Assembly: GCF_011038845.1 (NCBI RefSeq)
Contig: NZ_JAAKDW010000004.1
Span: 62,001-126,000, forward strand
Origin: Enterococcus sp. ZJ1622
GTDB taxonomy: Bacteria > Bacillota > Bacilli > Lactobacillales > Enterococcaceae
Direction: 5' to 3'
Length of the DNA stretch: 64,000 nucleotides
The position numbers were made by a program, and so were the translations under genes. Below are positions 9,306-19,186 of the stretch, piece by piece; positions within the stretch are counted from its first letter, which is position 1, and every line of letters starts with the position of its first letter. The notes under the pieces are model-generated. The model worked only from the letters and a program-made list of their open reading frames with translations, was not told the DNA's origin and made no database searches.

Positions 9306-9740
9306 TTAAGCTTTTCGCATATCGATGTGCGGGATGTCATCTTCTAAATAAACATCAGAGACAGCTTCAAATCCGAATGATTCATAAAAAGAACGCAGAT
9401 ATTCTTGAGCACCGATCAGGATAGGCATTTCAGGATATTTCTCTTCGATCGTCTCGATAGTCTGTTGGACTATTTGTCGGCCCAAGCCATCTTTACGATA
9501 CTTCTGGTTCACTAACACACGACCAAAGTGGATCGCATCTGCTTCTTCATAGATACGAGTATAAGCCAAGATCGTTCCGTCTTCATCTTCCAGATACGTA
9601 TGCCATGCCCACTCATCGACTGCATCGACTTCCTGATACGGACAATTCTGTTCTACGACGAATACAGCGATTCGTTCTTGTACGATGCGGCAAAACTCCA
9701 ATGTTGTTAATTCATCCAATTTCTTCACACGATATTCCAA
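9306..9740 (-). CDS. GNAT family N-acetyltransferase (ElaA-like)
   Basis: 144-residue acetyl-CoA-dependent acyltransferase. The core GNAT motif A is seen in FGRVLVNQKYRKDGLGRQIV (about 71-90), with the pyrophosphate-binding R/Q-x-x-G-x-G/A pattern, and FYESFGFEAV near the C-terminus. The overall layout resembles ElaA. The substrate is unknown. The start is TTG at 9740 with GGAGG ten bases upstream; no in-frame ATG is close. It converges on mscL and shares its terminator. Confidence 0.85.
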   Translation of the reverse strand: MEYRVKKLDELTTLEFCRIVQERIAVFVVEQNCPYQEVDAVDEWAWHTYLEDEDGTILAYTRIYEEADAIHFGRVLVNQKYRKDGLGRQIVQQTIETIEEKYPEMPILIGAQEYLRSFYESFGFEAVSDVYLEDDIPHIDMRKA

Positions 9741-9792
9741 TACACTGATGCCTCCTGAATTTCTTTTTTATTTAGCATACCGATTTGCCTAC

Positions 9793-9840
9793 AAAAAAGC
9801 AAACGAACCTTTATGTATCTCTTAGGCTCGTTTGCTTTTT
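9793..9840 (-). terminator. Terminator of veg
   Basis: AAAAAGCAAACGA and TCGTTTGCTTTTT flank an 18-20 base loop. The stem overlaps the last bases of the veg stop codon. Confidence 0.85.
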
Positions 9841-10084
9841 AAACTGCTTCAGTTAAAAATTCGATTTCGACTGTCCGAGTAAGTACATCAGAATAGCTGT
9901 AGGATACTCGTTCAAAAGAATTTTCTTCAGGATCCAGATCAACGACGAATACTGAAGAGTAGGTTTCTGTTAAAACGCCGCGGCGTTCTGTTTGACGCTT
10001 TCTTCCTGTCTGAGCAACCAACATAATCGGGCTGCCGATACGACCTTCTAAATCTTTTTTGATTGTAGCTAAAGTTGTTGGCAT
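9839..10084 (-). CDS. veg: Veg family protein
   Basis: Small conserved Firmicute protein of 81 residues (MPTTLATIKKDLEGRIG...). Bacillus Veg is a highly transcribed protein linked to biofilm gene expression and sporulation; the biochemical function is not settled. The fold is an Sm-like beta-rich domain by family knowledge. I chose the ATG at 10084 because GAGGTGA lies seven bases upstream. The in-frame extension to 10141 (MVNLKIFRIYVIVVVEVNC) has no ribosome site and is unlike the family. It has its own terminator. Confidence 0.93.
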   Translation of the reverse strand: MPTTLATIKKDLEGRIGSPIMLVAQTGRKRQTERRGVLTETYSSVFVVDLDPEENSFERVSYSYSDVLTRTVEIEFLTEAV

Positions 10085-10197
10085 ACAGTTCACCTCAACA
10101 ACTACTATAACATAGATCCTAAAAATTTTCAAGTTTACCATATAAAAAAAAGAAATGCAATAAAAATAATCGTGAGAAATGTTAATATTTTTCTAAA

Positions 10198-10776
10198 TTA
10201 TTCCTCATTATAATTCCTCAAGTGTTTTTTTATTTTCATCTTCACCCGGCTATAAGCACTTTTTACTTGTTTCGGCTCCATGGATAGCAGCTCTGCCATT
10301 TCGTCAAAACCGGCTCCTTGCATGTAGTGATGAAAGATCTGGGATTCTTTTCTAGAGAAACTGACTTCACAGTTTTCGATCGCTTCTTTTATCAGAAGAT
10401 GCTGTACTGCCCACGGTTCCTGGGCTGTGATCTCTGCTAAAAAATCCGGGCCTTCTGTTTCGATTTTCTGTTCCATGGAAAGCTCGTCTTTCTGATCTCT
10501 GCGCTTCAAGGCATTTTGTTTGCGCAGCAAGGAATAGATTTGATTGCTGATGATGCTTTTATAATAGCTTCCAAAGCTCACTCCTTTGTTATTTTCATAA
10601 GTTCTCAAAGCTTGATACAAAGCGATCCTCGCTTCTTGTTCCCAATCCTCGCAACCATAATTTCTTAAATAGTATGCGCTTTTCAAGCGTAATAAGAGCG
10701 GAAAATATTTTTGATACAGGGTAGCAAATGCTTCTTCATCACCATCACGTGCAGCATGCAACAACTCCTCAGACAT
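10198..10776 (-). CDS. sigH: Sigma-70 family RNA polymerase sigma factor (SigH type)
   Basis: 192-residue alternative sigma factor. Region 2 is visible around residues 5-75 (FATLYQKYFPLLLRLK, CEDWEQEARIALYQALRTYE), and the region 4 helix-turn-helix around 135-185 (KESQIFHHYMQGAGFDEMAE, EPKQVKSAYSRVKMKIKKHL). Gene order rae1-sigH directly downstream of rlmB-mrnC-cysS matches Bacillus sigH, so I assign SigH by synteny; in cocci this branch includes ComX-like competence factors. Its Shine-Dalgarno GGAGG (10790-10786) lies inside a perfect 13-bp hairpin, suggesting translational control. Whether enterococcal SigH drives competence genes is not established here. Confidence 0.85.
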   Translation of the reverse strand: MSEELLHAARDGDEEAFATLYQKYFPLLLRLKSAYYLRNYGCEDWEQEARIALYQALRTYENNKGVSFGSYYKSIISNQIYSLLRKQNALKRRDQKDELSMEQKIETEGPDFLAEITAQEPWAVQHLLIKEAIENCEVSFSRKESQIFHHYMQGAGFDEMAELLSMEPKQVKSAYSRVKMKIKKHLRNYNEE

Positions 10777-10782
10777 AAAATA

Positions 10783-10812
10783 ATTCCTCCATAATTTCGA
10801 TTATGGAGGAAT
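10783..10812 (-). promoter_or_regulatory. Perfect hairpin sequestering the sigH ribosome-binding site
   Basis: On the minus strand ATTCCTCCATAAT (10812-10800) pairs perfectly with ATTATGGAGGAAT (10795-10783) around a CGAA loop. The 3' arm contains the GGAGG of sigH, nine bases before its ATG. No T run follows, so it is not a terminator. Control of translation by temperature, a protein or RNA processing is inferred. Confidence 0.75.
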
Positions 10813-10852
10813 CTTAACATCAATGTTTCCATTGACTAACCGTATACTAATG

Positions 10853-11383
10853 TTATTTATCTTTTCCCATTAAATCGTCCAGTTTTTGGGACAATTTTTT
10901 TAATTGTTCCTCACTCCAAGGAGAATTTCGTCGAAAATCGACAAAATGCATATCCCTGTTTTCTTGAGCGATCGTTTTTTCTGTTTTTTTAATCGTTTTG
11001 TACAGTTCATAGGCAGAGGTCCGCAGAGCGCCTTGGGAAAAGACCATCCACTGTTCCGCCAGATCACTGGTCGCAACCGTTACCTGTGTCAGCCGATCGT
11101 TCAGTTTACCGGCAATCCGCTCGATATAACTGTCTGCCGTCTCATCTTCTTTGGTGAAGACGACTTCCAGCTGATATCTCCTGTAATTTTGCTGTATCCC
11201 CGGGACTAGCTGTGCATCAAAAACGACGATCACTTCGATCCCTTCATACTTTGCATAATTGGACAAGCGGTGCAGCAGTGTTTCTCTTGCATCTGCCATT
11301 TTGTCCTGTTTTTTGAGCAGAACCAATTCTGGCCATGAGCCGATCATATTATATCCGTCTACGATTAGCAGCTGCTTCTTCAT
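10853..11383 (-). CDS. rae1: NYN-domain ribosome-dependent endoribonuclease Rae1 (YacP)
   Basis: 176-residue NYN/PIN-like nuclease. In Bacillus, Rae1 enters the ribosomal A site and cleaves mRNA during translation. The N-terminus QLLIVDGYNMIGSWPEL shows the first conserved Asp and the GYNMI motif, IEVIVVFDAQLVPG (about 50-63) carries a second acidic site, and EDETADSYIERIAG (about 78-91) a third. The gene starts three bases after the rlmB stop, so it is part of the cysE-cysS-mrnC-rlmB-rae1 run. An alternative name is YacP. Confidence 0.9.
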   Translation of the reverse strand: MKKQLLIVDGYNMIGSWPELVLLKKQDKMADARETLLHRLSNYAKYEGIEVIVVFDAQLVPGIQQNYRRYQLEVVFTKEDETADSYIERIAGKLNDRLTQVTVATSDLAEQWMVFSQGALRTSAYELYKTIKKTEKTIAQENRDMHFVDFRRNSPWSEEQLKKLSQKLDDLMGKDK

Positions 11384-11386
11384 GCG

Positions 11387-12250
11387 TTATTCCCCCTGAC
11401 GCTGAGTAAACGCCTGATACATCAAAAGCCCTGCTGCCACACCGGCATTTAGACTCTGGACATGTCCGACCATCGGAATGGTCAGTAATTCATCCATTTC
11501 CTTTTTCAATCCGGGGCTCATGCCTCGCCCTTCATTTCCTATCACTACGGCAATCGCGCCTTTCGCATTCCATTGTTGGAAGTTGGTTCCAGACATATCT
11601 GTGCCGAAAATCCAAAAACCTGTTTCTTTCAACTGCTGCACTGCTTGGACAAGATTCGTCACACGAGCGACAGGAACGTATTCTACTGCACCTGTCGATG
11701 TTTTCGTCACGATCGGGGTGATTCCTACAGCCCGATGTTTTGGGATGATGACGCCGTCGACACCACTCGCATCTGCTGTCCGTAAAATCGACCCAAAATT
11801 ATGCGGATCTTCAATACTGTCCAAAATCAGAAAGAAAGGTGTCTCACTCTTTTCTTTCGATTGCTCGATCAGCTGGTCCAACGAAAGATATTCATAAGGT
11901 GTGATAGCTAATACGACACCTTGATGCACACCATGGTCGCTCAATGTCTCTAATTTCTGTTTAGGCACCCATTTGACAGGTACTGCTTGTTCTCGAGCGA
12001 TCTCCTTCAGTTCTTCCACTTTTTCTCCGCGTGCATCTTCTTGAAGAAACAGTTTATTGCCTCGTCCTTGCTGTAAAGCTTCCACTGCTGCGTGATGACC
12101 GAAGACGAAATTGTCATCTACGACTTCCTCTTTGTCTGCATATACGGGCTTTTCGCGTTTTGGCTGTTTGTTTCGATTAAATTTTTCTGTTGTTTTTTTG
12201 CCTTCGAAACCACGTTTATTCTGATTTTTACGATTTTTTTCTCTATTCAT
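11387..12250 (-). CDS. rlmB: 23S rRNA (guanosine(2251)-2'-O)-methyltransferase RlmB
   Basis: SpoU-family methyltransferase modifying the P-loop of 23S rRNA. From the ATG at 12250 it has 287 residues: a lysine-rich basic N-terminal tail (about 1-40), the SpoU substrate-binding domain (VFGHHAAVEALQQGRG, about 50-65), and the SPOUT catalytic domain with ILDSIEDPHNFGSILRTA, IGNEGRGMSP and VQSLNAGVAAGLLMYQ. The ATG overlaps the end of mrnC by eight bases and is preceded by GGTGAG; a GTG nine bases upstream is possible but has no spacing for a ribosome site. Confidence 0.93.
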   Translation of the reverse strand: MNREKNRKNQNKRGFEGKKTTEKFNRNKQPKREKPVYADKEEVVDDNFVFGHHAAVEALQQGRGNKLFLQEDARGEKVEELKEIAREQAVPVKWVPKQKLETLSDHGVHQGVVLAITPYEYLSLDQLIEQSKEKSETPFFLILDSIEDPHNFGSILRTADASGVDGVIIPKHRAVGITPIVTKTSTGAVEYVPVARVTNLVQAVQQLKETGFWIFGTDMSGTNFQQWNAKGAIAVVIGNEGRGMSPGLKKEMDELLTIPMVGHVQSLNAGVAAGLLMYQAFTQRQGE

Positions 12251-12638
12251 TTTTCTCACCGACTTTCTGGATACACCAGTTGATTAGTTCTTCCATCCGT
12301 TTTGTTTGTTTCGTCAAATGCAGATAGCCCATCAGCGCCTCGAAACCTGTCGCGATACGATAGGTGGTGATATCTGCGTTCTTTGCTCCTGTGTGGCTTT
12401 TGGCGTTGCGGCCTCTGCGGTAATAAAGCTCTTCTTCTTCGGTCATCAGGTTTTCTTCCAGCATTTTTTTGATCAAATAAGCCTGCGCATTCGCAGAGAC
12501 ATAGTTTGTCGCTGCACGATGCAGTTTATTTGGTTTTGTTTCGCCCTGATCGATCAGAAAATCCCGGATATAGATCTCATAGATTGCATCACCGACATAA
12601 GCTAAAGCCAAACCATTCAATTGCGTGTAATCTCTCAT
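12243..12638 (-). CDS. mrnC: Mini-ribonuclease III
   Basis: RNase III-like dimeric nuclease lacking a dsRNA-binding domain; it matures the ends of 23S rRNA. The 131-residue product carries the catalytic signature in [19 protein letters not shown] (about 10-28), with the acidic residues in place, and [20 protein letters not shown] near residue 100. I use the ATG at 12638, which overlaps the cysS stop as ATGA and has GGAGAAGAG upstream, rather than the TTG five codons earlier. It is part of the conserved cysS-mrnC-rlmB run. Confidence 0.93.
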   Translation of the reverse strand: MRDYTQLNGLALAYVGDAIYEIYIRDFLIDQGETKPNKLHRAATNYVSANAQAYLIKKMLEENLMTEEEELYYRRGRNAKSHTGAKNADITTYRIATGFEALMGYLHLTKQTKRMEELINWCIQKVGEKNE

Positions 12639-14047
12639 GCTTCTCTTCTCCAACGGGTACCTTGTGGTGTGTCATCCAATAAGATCCCTTTTTCTTTTAA
12701 TAAATCCCGAATCTCATCGCTTCGCGCAAAATCACGGTTCTTTCTTGCCTGTGTCCGTTCTTCGATCAGCTGCTCGATCTCTTCGTCTAGCAATTCTCCA
12801 GCGGTAAATAAAATACCGAAAATCGATAGCCATTGGGTAAACAACTCTTCTCCCTTAGCCAATACCACAGTAGATACCTCTTTTTGTTCCAGATACGTAT
12901 TCAACCATTTGGCTAACTCGTAGACAACAGTGATCCCGTTTGCTGCATTGAAATCATCATCCATCTCTTCTATGAAACGTTTCTCTAACGCCGCTAAAGC
13001 GTCAAGATGATCGGTATCATCTGGCAGAGTATCTGCGGTATTTTGCTGACGGAATTTCAAATTATCGAAGGTATTTCGCAAGCGTTGGAGATTCGTTGCT
13101 GCATCTTTCATGGTCGTCTCACTGTAACGGATCGGACGGCGATATTGAGTCGTCGCCATGAAGAAACGCAAGACTTGCGGATCGACTTCTTGGATCATTT
13201 CATGTACTGTGATGAAATTCCCTAACGATTTACTCATCTTCTGGTCGTCTTCTCCGATCGTCACATACCCATTGTGCATCCAATAATTAGCAAATTTTTT
13301 CCCGGTTTTCGCTTCGCTTTGTGCGATCTCATTTTCATGGTGCGGAAATTCCAGATCTTGTCCTCCGCCATGGATATCGATCGTTTCCCCTAGATGTTTG
13401 GTTGCCATGACTGAACATTCGATATGCCAGCCTGGTCGTCCCTTACCCCAAGGCGAGTCCCATGAGATCTCTCCTGGTTTTGCTTTTTTCCACAACGCAA
13501 AATCTAAAGGATCTTCTTTTTGCTGCTGCTCTTCTCCTGTACGCTGGCTCGCACCGACTTCAAGCTCGTCGACCGACTGATCACTCAGCTTTCCGTAATT
13601 TTCAAAGCGACGGGTGCGGTAATAGACATCTCCTTCTGATTCATAGCCGTATCCTTTATCAATCAGTACTTGGATAAATGAGATGATATCCGGCATGTGG
13701 TCCATGACCCTTGGATGCAGTGTCGCTGGTTCAACATTCAAAGCTTTCGTATCTTCTTCAAATGCTTGGATAAATCGGTCTGCAACTTCTGGAGCAGTTA
13801 TCCCCAACTCATTGGCAGCTCGGATGATCTTGTCATCGACATCGGTGAAATTCGAAACATAGTCCACTTGGTAGCCGCGGTATTCAAAGTAGCGACGAAT
13901 TGTGTCAAAAGCAATCGTGCTGCGGGCATTACCGATATGGATATAATTGTAAACAGTTGGTCCGCATACATACATGCCGATGCGGCCTTCTTGTATAGGG
14001 ACAAAGACTTCTTTCTCTCGTGTGAGTGTATTATAGATTTTTATCAT
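12635..14047 (-). CDS. cysS: Cysteinyl-tRNA synthetase
   Basis: Class I aminoacyl-tRNA synthetase of 470 residues, normal length. The HIGH motif appears in YIHIGNARS (about 35-43) with the Zn-binding cysteine in [11 protein letters not shown] just before it; the KMSKS motif is KMSKSLGNF (about 267-275); the C-terminal DALR domain and anticodon-binding region end the protein. It overlaps cysE by four bases (ATGA) and is transcribed with it from the cysteine T-box leader at about 14625-14932, so its expression should rise when charged tRNA-Cys falls. Confidence 0.97.
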   Translation of the reverse strand: MIKIYNTLTREKEVFVPIQEGRIGMYVCGPTVYNYIHIGNARSTIAFDTIRRYFEYRGYQVDYVSNFTDVDDKIIRAANELGITAPEVADRFIQAFEEDTKALNVEPATLHPRVMDHMPDIISFIQVLIDKGYGYESEGDVYYRTRRFENYGKLSDQSVDELEVGASQRTGEEQQQKEDPLDFALWKKAKPGEISWDSPWGKGRPGWHIECSVMATKHLGETIDIHGGGQDLEFPHHENEIAQSEAKTGKKFANYWMHNGYVTIGEDDQKMSKSLGNFITVHEMIQEVDPQVLRFFMATTQYRRPIRYSETTMKDAATNLQRLRNTFDNLKFRQQNTADTLPDDTDHLDALAALEKRFIEEMDDDFNAANGITVVYELAKWLNTYLEQKEVSTVVLAKGEELFTQWLSIFGILFTAGELLDEEIEQLIEERTQARKNRDFARSDEIRDLLKEKGILLDDTPQGTRWRREA

Positions 14048-14580
14048 TCTGATCTCCTTACCTTTTCTCCTTTTATTCGAACTACTTTTGCTGGAACGCC
14101 AACTGCGGTAGCATCATCTGGGATATCTCTCAGCACTACTGCGCCAGCACCAATTTTTGCGTTTTTACCGATAGTTACCGGTCCTAATATCTGTGCATTT
14201 GCTGAGAGCATCGCACCATTTTTGACTGTGGGATGCCTTTTCCCGGTTTCTTTACCTGTCCCGCCCAATGTCACACCATGAAATAAAACCACGTCGTCAC
14301 CGACCTCCGCAGTTTCACCGATCACGATCCCCATTCCATGATCGATAAACACGCCTGATCCGATCCGTGCACCTGGATGGATCTCTACTCCCGTGATAAA
14401 CCGCCAAAACTGCGCATTGATTTTTGCGAGCAGAAAAAGACGGTGTCGATACAAAAAATGTGACACACGATGCCAAAACAACGCATGGAAACCCGGATAA
14501 GTCAAAACGATTTCGATTGTCGAACGTGCTGCAGGGTCGTTTTTCTTTGCAGCAGCAATCGCACGTGTAAACCATCCCAT
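14044..14580 (-). CDS. cysE: Serine O-acetyltransferase
   Basis: First enzyme of cysteine synthesis from serine, using acetyl-CoA. From the ATG at 14580 the product has 178 residues: an N-terminal helical part, then a left-handed beta-helix with hexapeptide repeats ([21 protein letters not shown], then [20 protein letters not shown]-like turns). The short N-terminus resembles Bacillus CysE. AGGAG lies eight bases before this ATG; a GTG nine bases upstream would lack spacing. It is first in the cysE-cysS operon behind a cysteine T-box. Confidence 0.94.
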   Translation of the reverse strand: MGWFTRAIAAAKKNDPAARSTIEIVLTYPGFHALFWHRVSHFLYRHRLFLLAKINAQFWRFITGVEIHPGARIGSGVFIDHGMGIVIGETAEVGDDVVLFHGVTLGGTGKETGKRHPTVKNGAMLSANAQILGPVTIGKNAKIGAGAVVLRDIPDDATAVGVPAKVVRIKGEKVRRSE

Positions 14581-14624
14581 TCTCTCCACTCCTTTCTTTC
14601 GCTTTTTATGTACGAATCACTTGT

Positions 14625-14932
14625 CTAAAAGGTAAATAAATAAGCGTCTTTTAAATAAGTTTCCTTATCAAAAGACGCTATTTGCGTGGTCCCACTTTTC
14701 TTCATAATCAAATGATTATCTCTGGCAGTTAACGTCTGCTGCACGTTCTTCGCTACTTTCCCACTTTTTTCGCAAAGCTGCATCGGTTTTGCCGAGCACA
14801 CCTTTTTCGTGTTTTCGCGAAGACCACTCCCAGAGGCATTTCAACAGCTGATCATTAACGGCTTGCACCAACCGCCGTCTCTCTTGAAAATGATCAACTG
14901 TCTACTTTTTTCTGTTCATTGCGTTTCGTTTG
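14625..14932 (-). promoter_or_regulatory. Cysteine T-box leader (tRNA-Cys-sensing riboswitch)
   Basis: Reading the minus strand from just past gltX: a stem I with AGAGAGACGG and GGTTGGTGCAAGCC, then GAAATGCCTCTGGGAG, in which TGC is the probable specifier codon (Cys). Further on is the T-box antiterminator core GTGGGACCACGC (rc of 14684-14694), matching GUGGNACCRCG. Last is the terminator GCGTCTTTT/AAAAGACGC (14678-14644) with a T-rich tail. Placement between gltX and cysE is the same as in Bacillus. Uncharged tRNA-Cys should stabilise the antiterminator and allow cysE-cysS transcription. Confidence 0.92.
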
Positions 14933-14935
14933 TAT

Positions 14936-16396
14936 TTAGTTCATTGCCTGGTTCAGATGTGCCAATGATTTTTCACGGCCGAGCAGTTCGATCGTTTCCG
15001 GCAATTCAGGCCCATGCATTTGTCCGGAAACAGCGACACGGATCGGCATGAAAAGATTTTTTCCTTTTACACCTGTTTCTTTTTGGACAGCTTTGATCGC
15101 TGCTTTGACAGTTGGTGCATCAACGATTTCCATTTGTTCCAATTGTGCTTTGAAAGCCGTTAGGACGGTTGGAACCGTTTCGCCTGCGAGTACTTCTTTG
15201 GCAGCATCGTCTAATACTGGATGTTCATTGAAGAACAATGTAGACAATCCAACGATCTCAGCAGCATAACTCATTTGCGGCTGGTACAAACGGATGATTT
15301 TTTTCACCCATTCGATCGTTTTTTCGTCTGGATTTTCATTTACTCGTCCATCTGCAATCAGATAAGGCAAGCACATATCCGTTAATACGTCCAGATCCAT
15401 TTCTTTGATGTAATGGTTGTTCACCCATTGTAGTTTTTTCGCATCAAAAGCAGCTGGTGATTTGCTTAGACGTTTCGGATCGAACATCTTGATCAGTTCG
15501 TCTTGGTCGAAGATTTCGTCTTCCCCGACAGGAGACCAGCCTAACAAAGCGATGAAGTTGAACATTGCTTCTGGCAAGTAGCCCAATTCACGGTACTGTT
15601 CGATGAATTGCAGGATAGATTCATCACGTTTGCTTAGTTTTTTCCCTGTTTCACTATTGATGATCAGCGTCATATGCCCAAATGTCGGCGCAGTCCAGCC
15701 GAATGCTTCATAGATCATCAATTGTTTTGGTGTATTAGCAATATGGTCGTCGCCACGCAATACATGCGTGATTTTCATCAAGTGGTCATCTACTGCAACG
15801 GCAAAGTTGTACGTTGGCATTCCGTCACGTTTTTGGATGACGAAGTCGCCGCCGATGTTATCTGATTCAAAGGAAATATCGCCTTTGACCATATCTTTAA
15901 ACGCATATTCTGTGTTGCGTGGAACGCGGAAACGAACGACGGATTCTAATCCTTGCGCTTCTTTTTCAGCTTGTTCTTCTGGTGTCAAGTTAGCACAAGT
16001 ACCAGCATAATGAGGCATTTCGCCGCGTGCGCGTTGTGCTTCGCGTTCTGCTTCTAATTCTTCTTCAGTACAGTAACATTTGTATGCCCGATTGCTGGCA
16101 AGCAGCTGATCGATCAGGGGCTGATAAATTTCTTTACGTTCGGATTGACGATAAGGACCATATTCTCCAGGATTTTCAGGAGATTCATCCCAATCCATTC
16201 CTAACCATGCTAGGTTTTCCAGCTGGCTTTTTTCACCGTCTTCAATATTGCGTTTTTGGTCAGTGTCCTCGATACGAATAATGAAGTCTCCATCATTGTG
16301 GCGGGCAAACAGATAGTTGAATAATGCAGTTCGTGCATTCCCAATATGCAAATGCCCAGTTGGACTTGGTGCATAGCGTACGCGTACTTTCGTCAT
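14936..16396 (-). CDS. gltX: Glutamyl-tRNA synthetase
   Basis: Class I synthetase of 486 residues. The HIGH motif lies in [17 protein letters not shown] (about 10-26) and the KMSKS-type motif is KLSKRDES (about 255-262). As in other Firmicutes it is probably a non-discriminating enzyme that also charges tRNA-Gln, with Gln made by GatCAB; that is family knowledge, not seen here. It lies just upstream of the T-box and downstream of yacL, the conserved order yacL-gltX-cysE-cysS. No T-box is visible upstream of gltX itself. Confidence 0.97.
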   Translation of the reverse strand: MTKVRVRYAPSPTGHLHIGNARTALFNYLFARHNDGDFIIRIEDTDQKRNIEDGEKSQLENLAWLGMDWDESPENPGEYGPYRQSERKEIYQPLIDQLLASNRAYKCYCTEEELEAEREAQRARGEMPHYAGTCANLTPEEQAEKEAQGLESVVRFRVPRNTEYAFKDMVKGDISFESDNIGGDFVIQKRDGMPTYNFAVAVDDHLMKITHVLRGDDHIANTPKQLMIYEAFGWTAPTFGHMTLIINSETGKKLSKRDESILQFIEQYRELGYLPEAMFNFIALLGWSPVGEDEIFDQDELIKMFDPKRLSKSPAAFDAKKLQWVNNHYIKEMDLDVLTDMCLPYLIADGRVNENPDEKTIEWVKKIIRLYQPQMSYAAEIVGLSTLFFNEHPVLDDAAKEVLAGETVPTVLTAFKAQLEQMEIVDAPTVKAAIKAVQKETGVKGKNLFMPIRVAVSGQMHGPELPETIELLGREKSLAHLNQAMN

Positions 16397-16520
16397 TTTC
16401 TTCCTCTTCTTTCAAACTAGACTTTGACTAACAGCAAAAAATCCGTCAGTTTCGACCTTCAACGAAAAATGATTGAAAGTCATTCACCCCAAATTTTACC
16501 TTTTGTAAGGTAAATAGTAA

Positions 16521-16553
16521 AGCCAACCGGCCGAATTTCCTCACCAGTTGGCT
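16521..16553 (-). terminator. Hairpin between yacL and gltX
   Basis: AGCCAACTGG and CCGGTTGGCT pair on the minus strand with a short T-rich but interrupted tail. It could be a weak terminator after yacL. Confidence 0.55.
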
Positions 16554-16583
16554 AAATTTATGCTTTATTTTGCTGTTTTTTTC

Positions 16584-17732
16584 TTATTTCGCCTTTTTTT
16601 CTGATTCTTTCTTGTTGTCGATCCCTCGTCCTGCATGTGCCGGCTTCGCAAAGATCATACGTCCTGCAGCAGTTTGCAGCGCACTTGTCACGACGACTTC
16701 GATGTGCTCATTCATGTAATGCTGTCCATCTTCTACGACGACCATCGTCCCGTCATCCAAGTAAGCGACCCCTTGTTGACGCTCTGTTCCGGCTTTTACA
16801 ACCAGTACGTTCATGTTTTCCCCAGGGATCACGACAGGTTTCACTGCATTTGCCAGCGCATTGATATTCAGTACAGGTACATTCTGGAATTCAGACACTT
16901 TGTTCAAGTTATAGTCATTCGTCACGATGACGCCGTCCAAAAGCTTCGCTAACTTGATCAGTTTGCTGTCTACTTCACTGATGTCTTCAAAGTCCCCATC
17001 GTACATTTCGACAGAGATACCGTCTTCTTTTTGTAAGGCATTCAGGATATCTAGACCACGCCGGCCGCGTACTCGCTTCAAACTGTCTCCGGAATCAGCG
17101 ATATACTGCAATTCATAGAGGACAAAGTTCGGGATCATCAAGGTCCCTTCCAGAAATCCGGTTTTAGCAATGTCATAGATCCGCCCATCAATAATGACGC
17201 TCGTATCTAAAATTTTATATTTGTGGAAGTTCTCGCCTAGTTTCCGTTCCAACAGCTGGCTTTCTACCTGACTGTCCGTTTCCTGTTCTGCTTTTTTGCT
17301 GCGCGAACCGAATACTTTCTTCCATTCATCGATCCTCGTTGTCCCCATTCTCATCCCTAGATACCCTAGAACGATCATCAACAAGATCGGAAGGACACTA
17401 TTGACGAAAGGGATCTCCATATTGTAAAGAGGTGTTGAAATAATCACACCTAATGTCAGGCCGATGATCGTACCGATCGCACCGAACAGCAGATACGTCA
17501 AGCTGACCTCACTTAGTTTTTCTTCGATTTGTTTAATTACTGCTGAAATATGTTTTGCCAATAGTAAAGATAAAATAAAGAAAATAAGTGCGCCTAACAA
17601 ACTATTGGTAAATGTATTATTCAGCCATCCGTTTGACTGCTGATCGACTGCCTGCCAAGCGCTAGGCAAAAATGAGATGCCTAAGCTTGCGCCGACAATG
17701 ATCATCAGCAGTGTGATGACGCGTTTTTGCAT
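16584..17732 (-). CDS. yacL: PIN/TRAM domain membrane protein YacL
   Basis: 382-residue membrane-anchored predicted nuclease. Four hydrophobic segments occupy the first ~130 residues (for example VITLLMIIVGASLGISFLPS and LLGALIFFILSLLLA). A PIN domain follows (about 175-290; KILDTSVIIDGRIYDIAKTG and LDGVIVTNDYNLNKV with conserved Asp residues). A TRAM RNA-binding domain ends the protein (about 300-365). It sits between radA and gltX as in Bacillus, and the gap to radA is 33 bases, so it is probably co-transcribed. The RNA target is unknown. Confidence 0.9.
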   Translation of the reverse strand: MQKRVITLLMIIVGASLGISFLPSAWQAVDQQSNGWLNNTFTNSLLGALIFFILSLLLAKHISAVIKQIEEKLSEVSLTYLLFGAIGTIIGLTLGVIISTPLYNMEIPFVNSVLPILLMIVLGYLGMRMGTTRIDEWKKVFGSRSKKAEQETDSQVESQLLERKLGENFHKYKILDTSVIIDGRIYDIAKTGFLEGTLMIPNFVLYELQYIADSGDSLKRVRGRRGLDILNALQKEDGISVEMYDGDFEDISEVDSKLIKLAKLLDGVIVTNDYNLNKVSEFQNVPVLNINALANAVKPVVIPGENMNVLVVKAGTERQQGVAYLDDGTMVVVEDGQHYMNEHIEVVVTSALQTAAGRMIFAKPAHAGRGIDNKKESEKKAK

Positions 17733-17765
17733 ATTCTTTCCTCCGTTTCAATGTATGTTTTTGGT

Positions 17766-19136
17766 TTAGCGAAATACTCGTTTCAGTGTCTCAGATAGGG
17801 TCGCTACCCCGACTACTTCGATTCCTTTCGGCGCTTCCCAGCCGCCAAGATTGTTTTTAGGCAAGTACACTTTGGTGAAGCCAAGCTTCTGTACTTCTTT
17901 CACCCGCTGCTCAATATGGCTGACGCGTCTGATTTCGCCTGTCAAACCGATCTCACCGATAAAACATTCGGTGGGCTGTGTTCCTTTTTCCTTGTAGCTT
18001 GAAGCGATACTTACAGCGATAGCTAGATCGATCGCTGGTTCATTTAATTTTACCCCACCTGCTGCTTTTAAGTAAGCATCTTGATTTTGCAGCAAAAGGC
18101 CCGCACGTTTTTCCAGTACGGCCATGATGAGGGAAACTCGATTAAAGTCTAGTCCTGTCGTTGTCCTTTTGGCATTCCCGAACATCGTGGGTGTCACGAG
18201 TGCCTGGATTTCTACCAAAATCGGCCGAGTCCCTTCCATTGCTACCACGATCGCTGAACCAGTGGCACCATCTAGTCGCTCCTCCAAGAAAATCTGCGAA
18301 GGGTTCGCTACTTCTTCCAAACCATGCTCATGCATCTCAAAAATCCCGATTTCATTGGTCGAGCCGAACCGGTTCTTGACAGCTCTCAATATACGAAAGC
18401 TATGGTGCTGTTCGCCTTCAAAATACAAAACGGTATCTACCATGTGCTCCAGCATCCTCGGTCCTGCGATCGAACCTTCTTTTGTCACATGCCCGACGAT
18501 AAAGATCGCGATGCCATTCGTCTTGGCGATTTTCAATAACTCTGCAGTCGTTTCTCTTACTTGACTGACACTCCCTGCAACGCTTGTGATATCTGGCTGA
18601 GTCATTGTTTGGATCGAATCAATGATAACATAATCTGGGGATATATGTTCGATTGCACGACTGATCTCATTCATATCGGTTTCTGCGTACAAATAAAACT
18701 CGGTGTTGATCGAGCCCAATCTTTCAGCACGCAGCTTGATCTGCTCCGCACTTTCTTCACCTGATACGTATAAGACCTTACCACCGATTGCTGCCAGCTG
18801 TTGTGAAACTTGCAGCAGCAAGGTGGATTTCCCGATGCCAGGATCGCCGCCGATCAGGATCATCGAGCCAGGAACCACACCGCCTCCTAATACACGGTTC
18901 AATTCTGCTAATTGGGTTTTTACACGCGGTTCTTTTTTGGGGATGACATCCGCGATCTTGGTTGGTTTGGCTTTTTCACCTGTCAAGCTTGTGCGTGTTC
19001 GCCGGTCACTCGTATCTTGCTCGATCTCTTCTACCATCGTGTTCCATTTCCCGCAATTTGGACAGCGGCCTAAGAATTTCGGCGAAACATAGCCGCAATT
19101 CTGACAAACAAATTGGACTTTTGATTTTTTTGCCAT
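17766..19136 (-). CDS. radA: DNA repair protein RadA
   Basis: RecA-like branch-migration helicase that aids recombinational repair and transformation. At 456 residues it has normal length. It has an N-terminal C4 zinc finger ([19 protein letters not shown], about 10-28), Walker [10 protein letters not shown] (about 98-106), the RadA-specific KNRFG motif (about 255) and a C-terminal Lon-like domain. It is co-directional with dut upstream (50-base gap) and yacL downstream, the usual dut-radA-yacL arrangement. Confidence 0.96.
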   Translation of the reverse strand: MAKKSKVQFVCQNCGYVSPKFLGRCPNCGKWNTMVEEIEQDTSDRRTRTSLTGEKAKPTKIADVIPKKEPRVKTQLAELNRVLGGGVVPGSMILIGGDPGIGKSTLLLQVSQQLAAIGGKVLYVSGEESAEQIKLRAERLGSINTEFYLYAETDMNEISRAIEHISPDYVIIDSIQTMTQPDITSVAGSVSQVRETTAELLKIAKTNGIAIFIVGHVTKEGSIAGPRMLEHMVDTVLYFEGEQHHSFRILRAVKNRFGSTNEIGIFEMHEHGLEEVANPSQIFLEERLDGATGSAIVVAMEGTRPILVEIQALVTPTMFGNAKRTTTGLDFNRVSLIMAVLEKRAGLLLQNQDAYLKAAGGVKLNEPAIDLAIAVSIASSYKEKGTQPTECFIGEIGLTGEIRRVSHIEQRVKEVQKLGFTKVYLPKNNLGGWEAPKGIEVVGVATLSETLKRVFR

Positions 19137-19186
19137 ACTACCGCCTCCTTCGAATCTATTATATCTATATTAAAAGCAACTTAAAT

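Noticed and set aside
10783-10812. Terminator after rae1
   Set aside because: The hairpin has no T tract on the minus strand and its 3' arm contains the sigH ribosome site, so a role in translation is more likely.
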